Assembly (NCBI GenBank): GCA_947174275.1
Contig: CAMWIJ010000022.1
Location: forward strand, 1 to 39,803
Length of the DNA stretch: 39,803 nucleotides
Direction: 5' to 3'
Source of the DNA: an uncultured Muribaculaceae bacterium
GTDB taxonomy: Bacteria; Bacteroidota; Bacteroidia; Bacteroidales; Muribaculaceae
The position numbers were made by a program, and so were the translations under genes. Positions within the stretch are counted from its first letter, which is position 1. Every line of letters begins with the position of its first letter. The notes under the pieces were generated by a model, which had not been told where the DNA came from, did not search any database, and was given only the letters and a program-made list of their open reading frames with translations. Of this stretch, positions 28,058 to 35,380 are shown in pieces.

Positions 28058-29185
28058 ATGGAAGAGGATAGATTAATAACCGTAGCCATACATACTTACG
28101 ACCACGCTGTCGCGCTCAAGAATATGCTTGAGCGCGAAGGCGTGTCAGCTGTGTTGCATAATGTAAACCTCTCCACACCGGTAGTATCATCGGGAGTTCG
28201 CGTGAGAATAAAGGAGGCTGATCTTCCGCAGGCACTCCGGATTATCGAGCACTCCGAAATTTTTTCAACTGAAAAGGATTGCGCGAAATCTTCGGCAAAT
28301 TCCGAGCCCGTAATTCTTGTGCCGGTCGATTTCTCCGATTATTCGATGAGGGCTGCTATAATGGCGTTTGATGTTGCCTATAGGCACAAGGCTCATATAT
28401 TGCTCCTGCACTCCTTTATCAATCCGGCATTATCAAAACGCGTGCAGCTTACCGATTCGTTCTCTTTCGAGCTTGCAGAGAGTCAGGAAGTAGGCAATGC
28501 GCTTATGAAGGCTGCCCGCATTACAATGGATTTGTTTGAGTCACAGTTGAGAGAGCGCATCAAAAACGGAGAAATCCCGCCGGTCAAATTCAGCAATCTC
28601 ATCACTGAAGGAGTCCCGGAAGATGTCATCAATGAGACGGCGAAATCCGTATCTCCCATATTGATTGTGATGGGCACGCGTGGCGCCGAGCGAAAAGAAG
28701 AAGAACTGATCGGAAGCGTAACCGCAGAGGTGCTTGACTCCTGCAAATTTCCTGTATTCAGTATCCCCGAAAATGTTACGCTTGAACATATCTCCGATAT
28801 TTCACACCTGCTTTTCTTCAGCAACCTCGAGCAAGAGGATTTATTGGCACTTGAAGCAATTCACAGACTGTTCAGGCATGCTCCGATTGAAGTCACCATT
28901 GTGCACGTTCCCGGTAAAAAAGAGTTGTCATCCAATGATCGTCGGGCAATAAAATCGCTTGTAGAGTATTGCCGTAACCACTACCCGTCATTCACTTTCA
29001 ACTCCGACGAGTTGACGCTGGGTAATCTCGGCAATGATTACCGCCGTATCGCACGGGAGCATCAGGTTAATCTTGTGGCACTTCCCAACAAAAAACGTAA
29101 TGTGTTTTTCCGCTTCTTCAATCCGAGTCTCGCTCATAAGTTGCTATTGCATGCCGACATCTCAATGCTCGTAATTCCTGTATAA
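28058..29185 (+). CDS. Universal stress protein with an N-terminal DUF2007-like domain
   Basis: 375 residues, cytoplasmic. Residues 1-70 (LITVAIHTYDHAVALKNMLE through VRIKEADLPQALRIIEHSEI) resemble the DUF2007 ferredoxin-like domain. A tandem Usp region follows. Usp repeat 1 begins PVILVPVDFSDYSMRAAIMA and ends with the nucleotide-binding motif VMGTRGAERKEEELIGSVTA, which fits G-x2-G-x(8-9)-G-S/T. Repeat 2 (about 250-375) is more divergent, has no such motif, and closes with LLLHADISMLVIPV. Repeat 1 may therefore bind ATP while repeat 2 is structural. DUF2007-Usp fusion is plausible but the DUF2007 call rests on fold-like pattern only. Confidence 0.85.
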   Translation: MEEDRLITVAIHTYDHAVALKNMLEREGVSAVLHNVNLSTPVVSSGVRVRIKEADLPQALRIIEHSEIFSTEKDCAKSSANSEPVILVPVDFSDYSMRAAIMAFDVAYRHKAHILLLHSFINPALSKRVQLTDSFSFELAESQEVGNALMKAARITMDLFESQLRERIKNGEIPPVKFSNLITEGVPEDVINETAKSVSPILIVMGTRGAERKEEELIGSVTAEVLDSCKFPVFSIPENVTLEHISDISHLLFFSNLEQEDLLALEAIHRLFRHAPIEVTIVHVPGKKELSSNDRRAIKSLVEYCRNHYPSFTFNSDELTLGNLGNDYRRIAREHQVNLVALPNKKRNVFFRFFNPSLAHKLLLHADISMLVIPV

Positions 29186-29258
29186 ATTATAGATGCAAGC
29201 AACGCACGCCTGACCACAGAAATATACTAACTCGAGACGCCACGCCGGCAACCTCCGA

Positions 29259-30383
29259 TCATTTTTTGTGACCGGATATTTCCTGTGATTTTTTAAGAGC
29301 TTTATTGATGCTGTTTCTGTCATTAGCATCAATGTCATATTTATCAACATCAGGAATACGCACACGTGTGCCTGACTCTACTTTGTCGGGATTAGAGATC
29401 ACATCTCTATTTTCTTCGTAGATATATACCCAGAATTCATAGGAGCCGAAGTGCTTTCTGGAGAGTTGTGCCAGAGTTGTAGTGACCGTATCATATACGA
29501 CACTATCCTTTTTCTCCGTTTTTTCAGCCTCCGTATTTTCAGCCTCCGTATTTTCCGCTGTGGCAACTTCAGGCTGAACAGCAATCGTATCAATAGGAGC
29601 AACAGGTGATATCTCACCTAATTCTTCAGCCACTTCCTGCTCATTTTCACGAATCTGATCATTTGTCTCTGATTTTGCCCGTGGAGTTATAGCAATGTAT
29701 GTAGCCGCAGCGCCAATAATAGCACCGACGGCTACGCCACAGACAAAAGCCCATAATGTCCGCCTACGCTTGGCCGGGTATTCCGTATTTTCATCTGAAA
29801 TCGCTTCATCAACTCCGTCATTGGCAGGCAATTCGACATCTTCGTGCATTTCTGCATTTTCTGAAGAAAGCATCAGAGAAGCCAATCCCGGCTCAGTGGC
29901 CTCGTCTGCACTTTCATCATTAGGACAAATAGTGGTGTCAGAGATTGTTTCTGTCGGCATTTCTGTCGTTTCTGCGGTACTATCGACTTCGATATCCTCG
30001 ACATAGCTATCGTCATCAGATACGGTCGGGGTCTCAGATGGTTCTTCAACAATATCTTCCTCTGCAACAACAACCCGGTCATCATCTTCTCCTGACGACA
30101 GCATGTCATCTGTAATATCATCATCAAGAGGCTCAGGCTCGAAACATTCAAACGGAGCATTTACATCCGCAGCAAAAGCAGGGTCGGGAGTAAATTCTAC
30201 ATTCCCGGCTTCATCTGCAGAAAATTTACCAAGGCCTTTTATTGAGACCTCATTTGAGTCTTTGAGGGCATCAGCAACCGTCTTGAACATTTCTGCGACA
30301 AAACGTTCGCAGAAGTCGGCGGTATAGCCCGACTGACGCGCAAGCATTCCTGCGAATGTGGATATGGCTACTGTCTGTTTCAT
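29259..30383 (-). CDS. HU-domain protein with transmembrane helix and LysM-like domain
   Basis: 374 residues in four parts. Residues 1-70 are HU/IHF-like (TFAGMLARQSGYTADFCERF, VSIKGLGKFSADE). Residues about 80-205 are a low-complexity linker very rich in Asp and Glu. A membrane helix lies near 207-229 (WAFVCGVAVGAIIGAAATYI), preceded by KRRRT, which places the N-terminus in the cytoplasm. A second Glu-rich linker with two exact ENTEA repeats leads to a LysM-like domain (about 290-343) with TTTLAQLSRKHFGSYEFWVY and GTRVRIPDVDKYDID. The arrangement would put a DNA-binding domain inside and a peptidoglycan-binding domain outside. Its start overlaps the stop of the upstream HU gene by 4 bp (ATGA). 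Domain calls are by eye. Confidence 0.85.
   Translation of the reverse strand: MKQTVAISTFAGMLARQSGYTADFCERFVAEMFKTVADALKDSNEVSIKGLGKFSADEAGNVEFTPDPAFAADVNAPFECFEPEPLDDDITDDMLSSGEDDDRVVVAEEDIVEEPSETPTVSDDDSYVEDIEVDSTAETTEMPTETISDTTICPNDESADEATEPGLASLMLSSENAEMHEDVELPANDGVDEAISDENTEYPAKRRRTLWAFVCGVAVGAIIGAAATYIAITPRAKSETNDQIRENEQEVAEELGEISPVAPIDTIAVQPEVATAENTEAENTEAEKTEKKDSVVYDTVTTTLAQLSRKHFGSYEFWVYIYEENRDVISNPDKVESGTRVRIPDVDKYDIDANDRNSINKALKKSQEISGHKK
29521..29555. repeat. Tandem 15-bp repeat inside the HU-TM-LysM gene
   Basis: TTTTCAGCCTCCGTA occurs twice without change (29521-29535 and 29536-29550), followed by the first five bases of a third unit. It encodes the repeated pentapeptide ENTEA in the linker between membrane helix and LysM domain. 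The unit is a multiple of three, so gain or loss of a copy would change linker length without breaking the frame. Confidence 0.9.
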
Positions 30384-30661
30384 TGCTGGTTACCGATTGA
30401 TTTCGTCAATATTGTACCCGGAGTGAACTTAACTGTAATTGTCGGAGGGAAAAGCATCCGTTGTCCAGACTTTTCGTCAACGCCGATATACTCGTCACGC
30501 TTTTCTGTCCCGAATGTTCCGAACGCAGGAATTGCCAACATGTCGTCTTGAGAGAGAACTTCAGTAATCATAGATATCGCAGATGCGACAAGCTGTTGCG
30601 TTTCTTTATAATTTAATGTGGCGCGACGCGACAGCCGCGTGATATATTGCTTATTGTCCAT
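30380..30661 (-). CDS. HU family DNA-binding protein
   Basis: 93 residues, the size of a stand-alone HU/IHF subunit. It shows the helical N-terminus (YITRLSRRATLNYKETQQLV), the beta-arm base with IPAFGTFGTEKRDEYIG, and the PPTITVKFTPGTILTKSI closing helix. The arm lacks the usual RNP-type tip seen in E. coli HU and carries VDEKSGQRMLFPP instead. It probably acts as homodimer or heterodimer with the HU domain of the downstream fused protein, with which it overlaps by 4 bp. A minus-strand -7 element lies about 20 bp upstream. Confidence 0.88.
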   Translation of the reverse strand: MDNKQYITRLSRRATLNYKETQQLVASAISMITEVLSQDDMLAIPAFGTFGTEKRDEYIGVDEKSGQRMLFPPTITVKFTPGTILTKSIGNQQ

Positions 30662-30680
30662 ATTTCGGTCAAAAATTTTA

Positions 30681-30688
30681 CAAAAATA
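30681..30688 (-). promoter_or_regulatory. Putative -7 element for the HU pair
   Basis: On the minus strand this reads TATTTTTG, matching TAnnTTTG. The nearest TTTG upstream (30715-30712) is 23 bp away, longer than ideal. It lies back to back with the thiamine-operon promoter. Confidence 0.4.
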
Positions 30689-30697
30689 AACAGAATA

Positions 30698-30729
30698 TTT
30701 CTTTTATAAGGCAAAAAAGTATACCTTTG
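30698..30729 (+). promoter_or_regulatory. Putative promoter of the thiamine uptake operon
   Basis: TTTC (30698-30701), a 20-bp spacer, then TACCTTTG (30722-30729), which matches TAnnTTTG. Transcription would start close to 30736, about 10 bases before the riboswitch. Confidence 0.6.
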
Positions 30730-30745
30730 TACCGCAGTTAACATA

Positions 30746-30824
30746 TTTTATAGGGGTGCTTATCTATGAGCTGAGATCATACCCTTAGAACCTGATCCGG
30801 ATAATACCGGCGTAGAGAATAAAA
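30746..30824 (+). promoter_or_regulatory. TPP riboswitch (THI element)
   Basis: The conserved cores of the thiamine pyrophosphate aptamer are all present: GGGGTGC (30753-30759), GCTGAGAT (30770-30777), ACCC (30781-30784), then ACCTGATC (30790-30797) and GGATAATACCGGCGTAG (30799-30815). TTTTAT (30746-30751) can pair with ATAAAA (30819-30824) to close helix P1. The aptamer ends 2 bases before the ATG at 30827, leaving no room for a separate terminator. Control is therefore likely at translation initiation, with TPP shutting off synthesis of the receptor. Confidence 0.95.
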
Positions 30825-30826
30825 AA

Positions 30827-33103
30827 ATGGAAAAATTGTCAATTCTGACGATTGCTGCAATGGCTGGCTGTGTGCCTGCATTGGCGGCAATTGAGCCGGA
30901 GACTCCGGCCATCGAGACCGACTCTCTGTCGGCAATCAATCTCAAAGAAGTTGCGGTAGTGGCTCAACGAGCCGATGCACGTACGCCTATCGCTTTCAAC
31001 AACGTCACGGCAAAAGAGATCGAGCGAATAAATCAAGGTGTCGATGTGCCTTATCTGCTATCGATGACGCCGTCTGTTGTGACAACATCTGATGCCGGCG
31101 GCGGAATAGGCTATAGTTCTATCCGAATAAGAGGCACAGAAGGATCGCGCATAAATGTCACCACCAACGGCGTTCCGGTCAATGATTCGGAGAGTCACAA
31201 TGTATATTGGGTCAACCTCCCTGACATTGCCTCGTCAGTAAAAGATTTTCAGGTGCAACGCGGAGCCGGCACTTCAACAAACGGAGCGGGAGCTTTCGGC
31301 GGCTCTATAAACATGGTTACCGACACTCCGTCTCGCAATCCGTATGCATCATTCAGCGGTTCATACGGCATGTACAACACCCACAAGGAGACAATCAAGG
31401 TTGGTACAGGTATTATCGGCGGACATTGGGCCGCCGAAGCGCGGTTGTCAAATATCGGGACTGACGGATATATTGACCGCGCTTCAGCCGACATGTATTC
31501 ATATTTCGCCCAGGCCGGTTACTATTCAGGCGCTTCATCTGTGCGCCTACTTGCTTTCGGAGGCAAGCAACGCACATATATGGCATGGGATTATGCATCG
31601 AAAGATCAGATGGAAAAATATGGACGCCGATATAATCCGTGTGGAGAATATACCGACAAAGACGGGAATACCGCATATTACCCCAATCAGTATGACAACT
31701 ACATACTTCACAATTTTCAGTTGCTCGGACGTCATCGCTTCTCATCTGCGCTTACCATAGATGTTGCGTTTCACTACACCAAAGGCGACGGATATTATGA
31801 ACAGTATAAAACCAACCGCAGCCTTGTGGAATACGGACTGTCACCGTTTAATATCACAACAACCGAAGCCGACGGCTCCATCTCAACTACAACAGTAAAA
31901 AAATCGGATCTTATCCGTCTCAAAAAAATGGATAACGGATTTGGTGGAGGACTCTTCAACCTGTCATATACGAAGGGGCGCGTCAGCGCTGTTGCCGGAG
32001 GCGCTTTAAACGCATATCACGGGCAGCACTTCGGTCAGGTGGCATGGGTGCGCAACTATATCGGCGAAATTGATCCGCTGCAGGAATATTACAGGAACAC
32101 CGGTCATAAGATTGACGGTAACATCTACGCAAAAGCCAACGTTGACTTGTATAGTGGTCTGTCAGTTTATGCGGATATGCAATACCGCCATATCGATTAC
32201 ACAATAAAAGGAATTTCCGATACATACGATTACAACATCGGTGAAATGCAGCCTCTCGCCATTGACAGGAAATTTGATTTCTTTAATCCGAAAGTCGGAT
32301 TAAACTATGCTTTTGCCGACAGACACCGGGCTTTCGCATCGTGGTCGGTGGCTCATAAGGAACCTACACGAAACAACTTCATTGATTGTGCTCCCGGACG
32401 AGACCCAAAAGCCGAACGCTTGTTTGACTATGAAGTTGGCTATAACTATGTCGGACGGTTTTTTACAGCCGGAGTAAACCTGTATTATATGGACTATAAG
32501 GATCAGCTTGTGGCGACCGGCCAATTGTCGGATACAGGTAATGCAGTCTCGGAGAATGTTCCTTCGAGCTACCGTGCCGGCATCGAGCTGCAGTTCGGTC
32601 TGAAGCCGTGCCGTTGGTTTGACTGGACTATCAATGCCACACTATCGCGCAATCGCATAAAGGATTTTGTCGAATATATCTATGACGACAACGACTATGC
32701 AAGTCACATCACTGTCAATCATGGCTCAACCCGCATATCATTCTCGCCCGATTTCATCCTGAACAATGCATTCAACTTTGACTGGAATGGATTTGACGCC
32801 TCGCTTCAGTCGCACTACGTGTCACGGCAGTATATGACTAATTCCGAACAACGTGACCAGTCGCTTGATCCGTATTTTGTCAGCAATCTTCTTCTGGGTT
32901 ATACATTTTCCACTCATGGACTCAAAAACGTGCGCGTGGGCTTCACCGTCAACAATATTTTCAGCGAGAAATACGAAAACAACGGTTATGCCGGTTCCGG
33001 ATATTATGTCGACAACTCCGGCGAAAAGGTGATATACCGTTATTCCGGTTACTCCGCCCAAGCCCCGATAAATGTAATCGGATCGGTGACAGTCAACTTT
33101 TAA
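30827..33103 (+). CDS. TonB-dependent outer-membrane receptor, thiamine type
   Basis: 758 residues. A signal peptide (about 1-21, ending CVPALA) is followed by an Asp/Ser linker and a TonB-box-like stretch with LKEVAVVAQRA. The plug domain covers about 50-160, with IRIRGTEGSRINVTTNGVPV and GAGAFGGSINMVT. The remainder is a 22-strand barrel with aromatic-rich strands, ending in SVTVNF with terminal Phe as expected for BAM recognition. The TPP riboswitch and the PnuT-type gene 33 bp downstream identify thiamine or a thiamine precursor as the likely ligand, as for the OMR1 receptor of Bacteroides. No SusD partner and no N-terminal carboxypeptidase-like repeat are seen. Confidence 0.9.
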   Translation: MEKLSILTIAAMAGCVPALAAIEPETPAIETDSLSAINLKEVAVVAQRADARTPIAFNNVTAKEIERINQGVDVPYLLSMTPSVVTTSDAGGGIGYSSIRIRGTEGSRINVTTNGVPVNDSESHNVYWVNLPDIASSVKDFQVQRGAGTSTNGAGAFGGSINMVTDTPSRNPYASFSGSYGMYNTHKETIKVGTGIIGGHWAAEARLSNIGTDGYIDRASADMYSYFAQAGYYSGASSVRLLAFGGKQRTYMAWDYASKDQMEKYGRRYNPCGEYTDKDGNTAYYPNQYDNYILHNFQLLGRHRFSSALTIDVAFHYTKGDGYYEQYKTNRSLVEYGLSPFNITTTEADGSISTTTVKKSDLIRLKKMDNGFGGGLFNLSYTKGRVSAVAGGALNAYHGQHFGQVAWVRNYIGEIDPLQEYYRNTGHKIDGNIYAKANVDLYSGLSVYADMQYRHIDYTIKGISDTYDYNIGEMQPLAIDRKFDFFNPKVGLNYAFADRHRAFASWSVAHKEPTRNNFIDCAPGRDPKAERLFDYEVGYNYVGRFFTAGVNLYYMDYKDQLVATGQLSDTGNAVSENVPSSYRAGIELQFGLKPCRWFDWTINATLSRNRIKDFVEYIYDDNDYASHITVNHGSTRISFSPDFILNNAFNFDWNGFDASLQSHYVSRQYMTNSEQRDQSLDPYFVSNLLLGYTFSTHGLKNVRVGFTVNNIFSEKYENNGYAGSGYYVDNSGEKVIYRYSGYSAQAPINVIGSVTVNF

Positions 33104-33136
33104 TAAGTATTCAAAATTTATACAGTGGATACCGTT

Positions 33137-33712
33137 ATGACATTTTTGGCCGAACACGCAATCGAAATAATCGGATTGGTGCTCGGCCTGTTTTATCTGT
33201 ATTTTGAATACCATGCCAGCATCTGGGTATGGCTTTTCAGCCTGCTTATGCCTATGGTGTCGATGATTGTGTACTTCGACGCAGGGCTGTATGCCGATTT
33301 CTCAATCAACATATATTACCTGCTTGCCTCGGCATACGGACTGGCCAGATGGCGAGGAAACAAACGTAGAAAAGGTGCTTCAATATCTCATATTCCGCCC
33401 GCTTTTGCACTTATGTCAATGGCGGCAATGCTTGTGATATGGCTTGGGATATATCTTGTGCTGCACAGTTTCACCAACTCCAATGTGCCGGTAATGGACT
33501 CCCTCACCACTGCCCTCAGCATCGTGGGCACATGGATGCTTGCCCGCAAGTATATCGAGCAATGGGCAGTATGGATTGTTGTCGATGCCATCTGCGTGGC
33601 ACTTTACATCTATAAAGAAATTCCGTTTTATGCCGTCTTGTATGCCGTGTATACAGTGGTTGCTGTTTTCGGCTACCGCAAGTGGCGCGCAATGATGTCA
33701 GCGCAAACTTAG
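33137..33712 (+). CDS. pnuT: PnuC/PnuT-type vitamin transporter, probably thiamine
   Basis: 191 residues from the ATG at 33137; an in-frame GTG at 33125 would add four residues. The protein has about seven hydrophobic segments and the PnuC-family opening IEIIGLVLGLFYLYFEYHAS, then YYLLASAYGLARWR and SIVGTWMLARKYIEQWAVWI near the end. PnuC carriers move a vitamin by facilitated diffusion with metabolic trapping; the PnuT branch takes thiamine. The riboswitch upstream supports that. A thiamine pyrophosphokinase gene often follows in other Bacteroidetes but is absent here. The last 15 bases overlap the end of rlmD on the opposite strand. Confidence 0.88.
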   Translation: MTFLAEHAIEIIGLVLGLFYLYFEYHASIWVWLFSLLMPMVSMIVYFDAGLYADFSINIYYLLASAYGLARWRGNKRRKGASISHIPPAFALMSMAAMLVIWLGIYLVLHSFTNSNVPVMDSLTTALSIVGTWMLARKYIEQWAVWIVVDAICVALYIYKEIPFYAVLYAVYTVVAVFGYRKWRAMMSAQT

Positions 33713-35107
33713 GCGAACCACATTTTCGACATGGTGAGTGTGGGGGAACATATCAACCGGCTGCACCGCTTCCACCTTATAGGCTGTGTCGAGCAACTGC
33801 AGGTCACGTGCCTGTGTGGCCGGATTGCAACTTACATAAACGATACGTTTCGGCATCGCCCGTAAAATCACGTCAACGACATCGTGATGCATACCGGCGC
33901 GGGGCGGGTCGACAATCATTACATCGGGATGTCCATGCTCCGCAATAAAACCGTCGGTAAGCACATCTTTCATGTCGCCGGCATAAAATTCTGTATTGGT
34001 AATTCCGTTAGCCTGCGAATTTATTATAGCATCGTCGATAGCTTCCTTGACATATTCTATGCCGATGACATGTCGGGCGCTGTGGCTTACAAAATTGGCA
34101 ATTGTGCCGGTGCCGGTATACAGGTCATAGACAAGTTCATTGCCGGTCAATCCCGCAAAATCACGCACCACCTTATAGAGCTCGTATGCCTGAAGCGAGT
34201 TTGTCTGATAAAATGATTTCGGCCCGACACGGAATTTCAGCCCTTCCATCTCTTCTTCGATATAAGGCTTGCCGGAAAAATGGATAACATTCTGGTCGGC
34301 AATCGAATCGTTTACTTTGAGATTTATGACATAATGAAGTGACGTTATCTCCGGAAACTCTGCATTCAAGGCATTGAGCATAGCCTCCGTGCGCTCCACA
34401 TCGTCACTGCCGACAACTGCCACAACCATAACTTCTCCTGTCGATGCTATGCGTATCATCAGAGTCCGCATAAATCCATGCTGCGCGCGCAGGTCATAAA
34501 ATGGCAGGTTGTTGTCCTTGCAATATTTCTTTACGAAAAGGCGCAGTCTGTTGCCAAGGTCATCCTGAAGATGGCATTTTTTGATGTCAAGAACCTTGTC
34601 AAACGCGCCCGGGATATGAAAGCCTGCGGCATCGCGGTCGGGAAATTCCTCGCCTGAGCGCATCTGCTCGAATGTCAGCCAGCATTTGTTTGAGAAAGTA
34701 TATTCCATCTTGTTGCGATAACCATAGATCGAATTCGACCCCAGTATCGGCATTATTCCGGGATATTCAATTTTGGCTATGCGGTCAAGTGCATCCTTTA
34801 CCTGGTGTTGCTTTGCCTCAATCTGAAACTGATAGGGGAGATGCTGCCATCGACAACCGCCGCAGGTGCCGAAATGCTCGCAACGCGGCTCAACACGTAT
34901 AGCTGAGGGTGTGACAAGTCTGTCAATATGTCCTTCAGCATAAGAATGCTTCTTTCTGTCGATTTTGATGTCAGCGACATCTCCCGGCGCTCCATAAGGA
35001 ATAAAAACCACCATATTATCAACGCGGGCAATGGCATTGCCTTCTGCCGCAACATCTGTTATCTCTATACCCTCAAGCAAAGGGAGTTCTTTCTTTTTAC
35101 GTGCCAA
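33698..35107 (-). CDS. rlmD: 23S rRNA (uracil-5-)-methyltransferase RlmD
   Basis: 469 residues from a TTG start. Family parts are the N-terminal TRAM domain (LEGIEITDVAAEGNAIARVD), the iron-sulphur cysteines in CEHFGTCGGCRWQHL, SAM-binding VYDLYTGTGTIANFV, and the catalytic IVDPPRAGMH with YVSCNPATQARDL, where the Cys is the nucleophile. The frame opens 11 codons earlier at another TTG (35140), and no ATG occurs before residue 32. The start at 35107 gives MARKKKELPLLEG, which matches how Bacteroidetes homologues begin, so it is preferred. The 3' end overlaps pnuT by 15 bp. Confidence 0.92.
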   Translation of the reverse strand: MARKKKELPLLEGIEITDVAAEGNAIARVDNMVVFIPYGAPGDVADIKIDRKKHSYAEGHIDRLVTPSAIRVEPRCEHFGTCGGCRWQHLPYQFQIEAKQHQVKDALDRIAKIEYPGIMPILGSNSIYGYRNKMEYTFSNKCWLTFEQMRSGEEFPDRDAAGFHIPGAFDKVLDIKKCHLQDDLGNRLRLFVKKYCKDNNLPFYDLRAQHGFMRTLMIRIASTGEVMVVAVVGSDDVERTEAMLNALNAEFPEITSLHYVINLKVNDSIADQNVIHFSGKPYIEEEMEGLKFRVGPKSFYQTNSLQAYELYKVVRDFAGLTGNELVYDLYTGTGTIANFVSHSARHVIGIEYVKEAIDDAIINSQANGITNTEFYAGDMKDVLTDGFIAEHGHPDVMIVDPPRAGMHHDVVDVILRAMPKRIVYVSCNPATQARDLQLLDTAYKVEAVQPVDMFPHTHHVENVVRLSLR

Positions 35108-35225
35108 TGTCTGTGATTTTATAATGAATAATCGGGGCAAAATTAATTATAATTATGGAATAGAACCAATAATTTGACATCAAAGCTGATAAAATTTTGA
35201 AAAATTCACTAAAATGAAAATTTGT

Positions 35226-35256
35226 TTTGCGGTTGACGACATATTGATTATATTTG
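35226..35256 (+). promoter_or_regulatory. Consensus Bacteroidetes promoter for ppdK
   Basis: TTTG (35226-35229), a 19-bp spacer and TATATTTG (35249-35256) match the consensus fully. The implied leader is about 118 bases and contains two possible hairpins, one pairing CGTTTCT (35314-35320) with AGAAACG (35337-35343). Confidence 0.8.
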
Positions 35257-35380
35257 CAGATAGGAATGCTGACCGATAGCCTGAATTAACCAGTATCAGT
35301 CCTTGATTGACACCGTTTCTCTCCACTGCTGATTTAAGAAACGATATTTATACAATTAATATATTTAAACATAATCCACA

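Noticed and set aside
29186-29258. Terminator between the convergent stress-protein and HU-TM-LysM genes
   Set aside because: I found no convincing inverted repeat with a T tract in this 73-bp gap.
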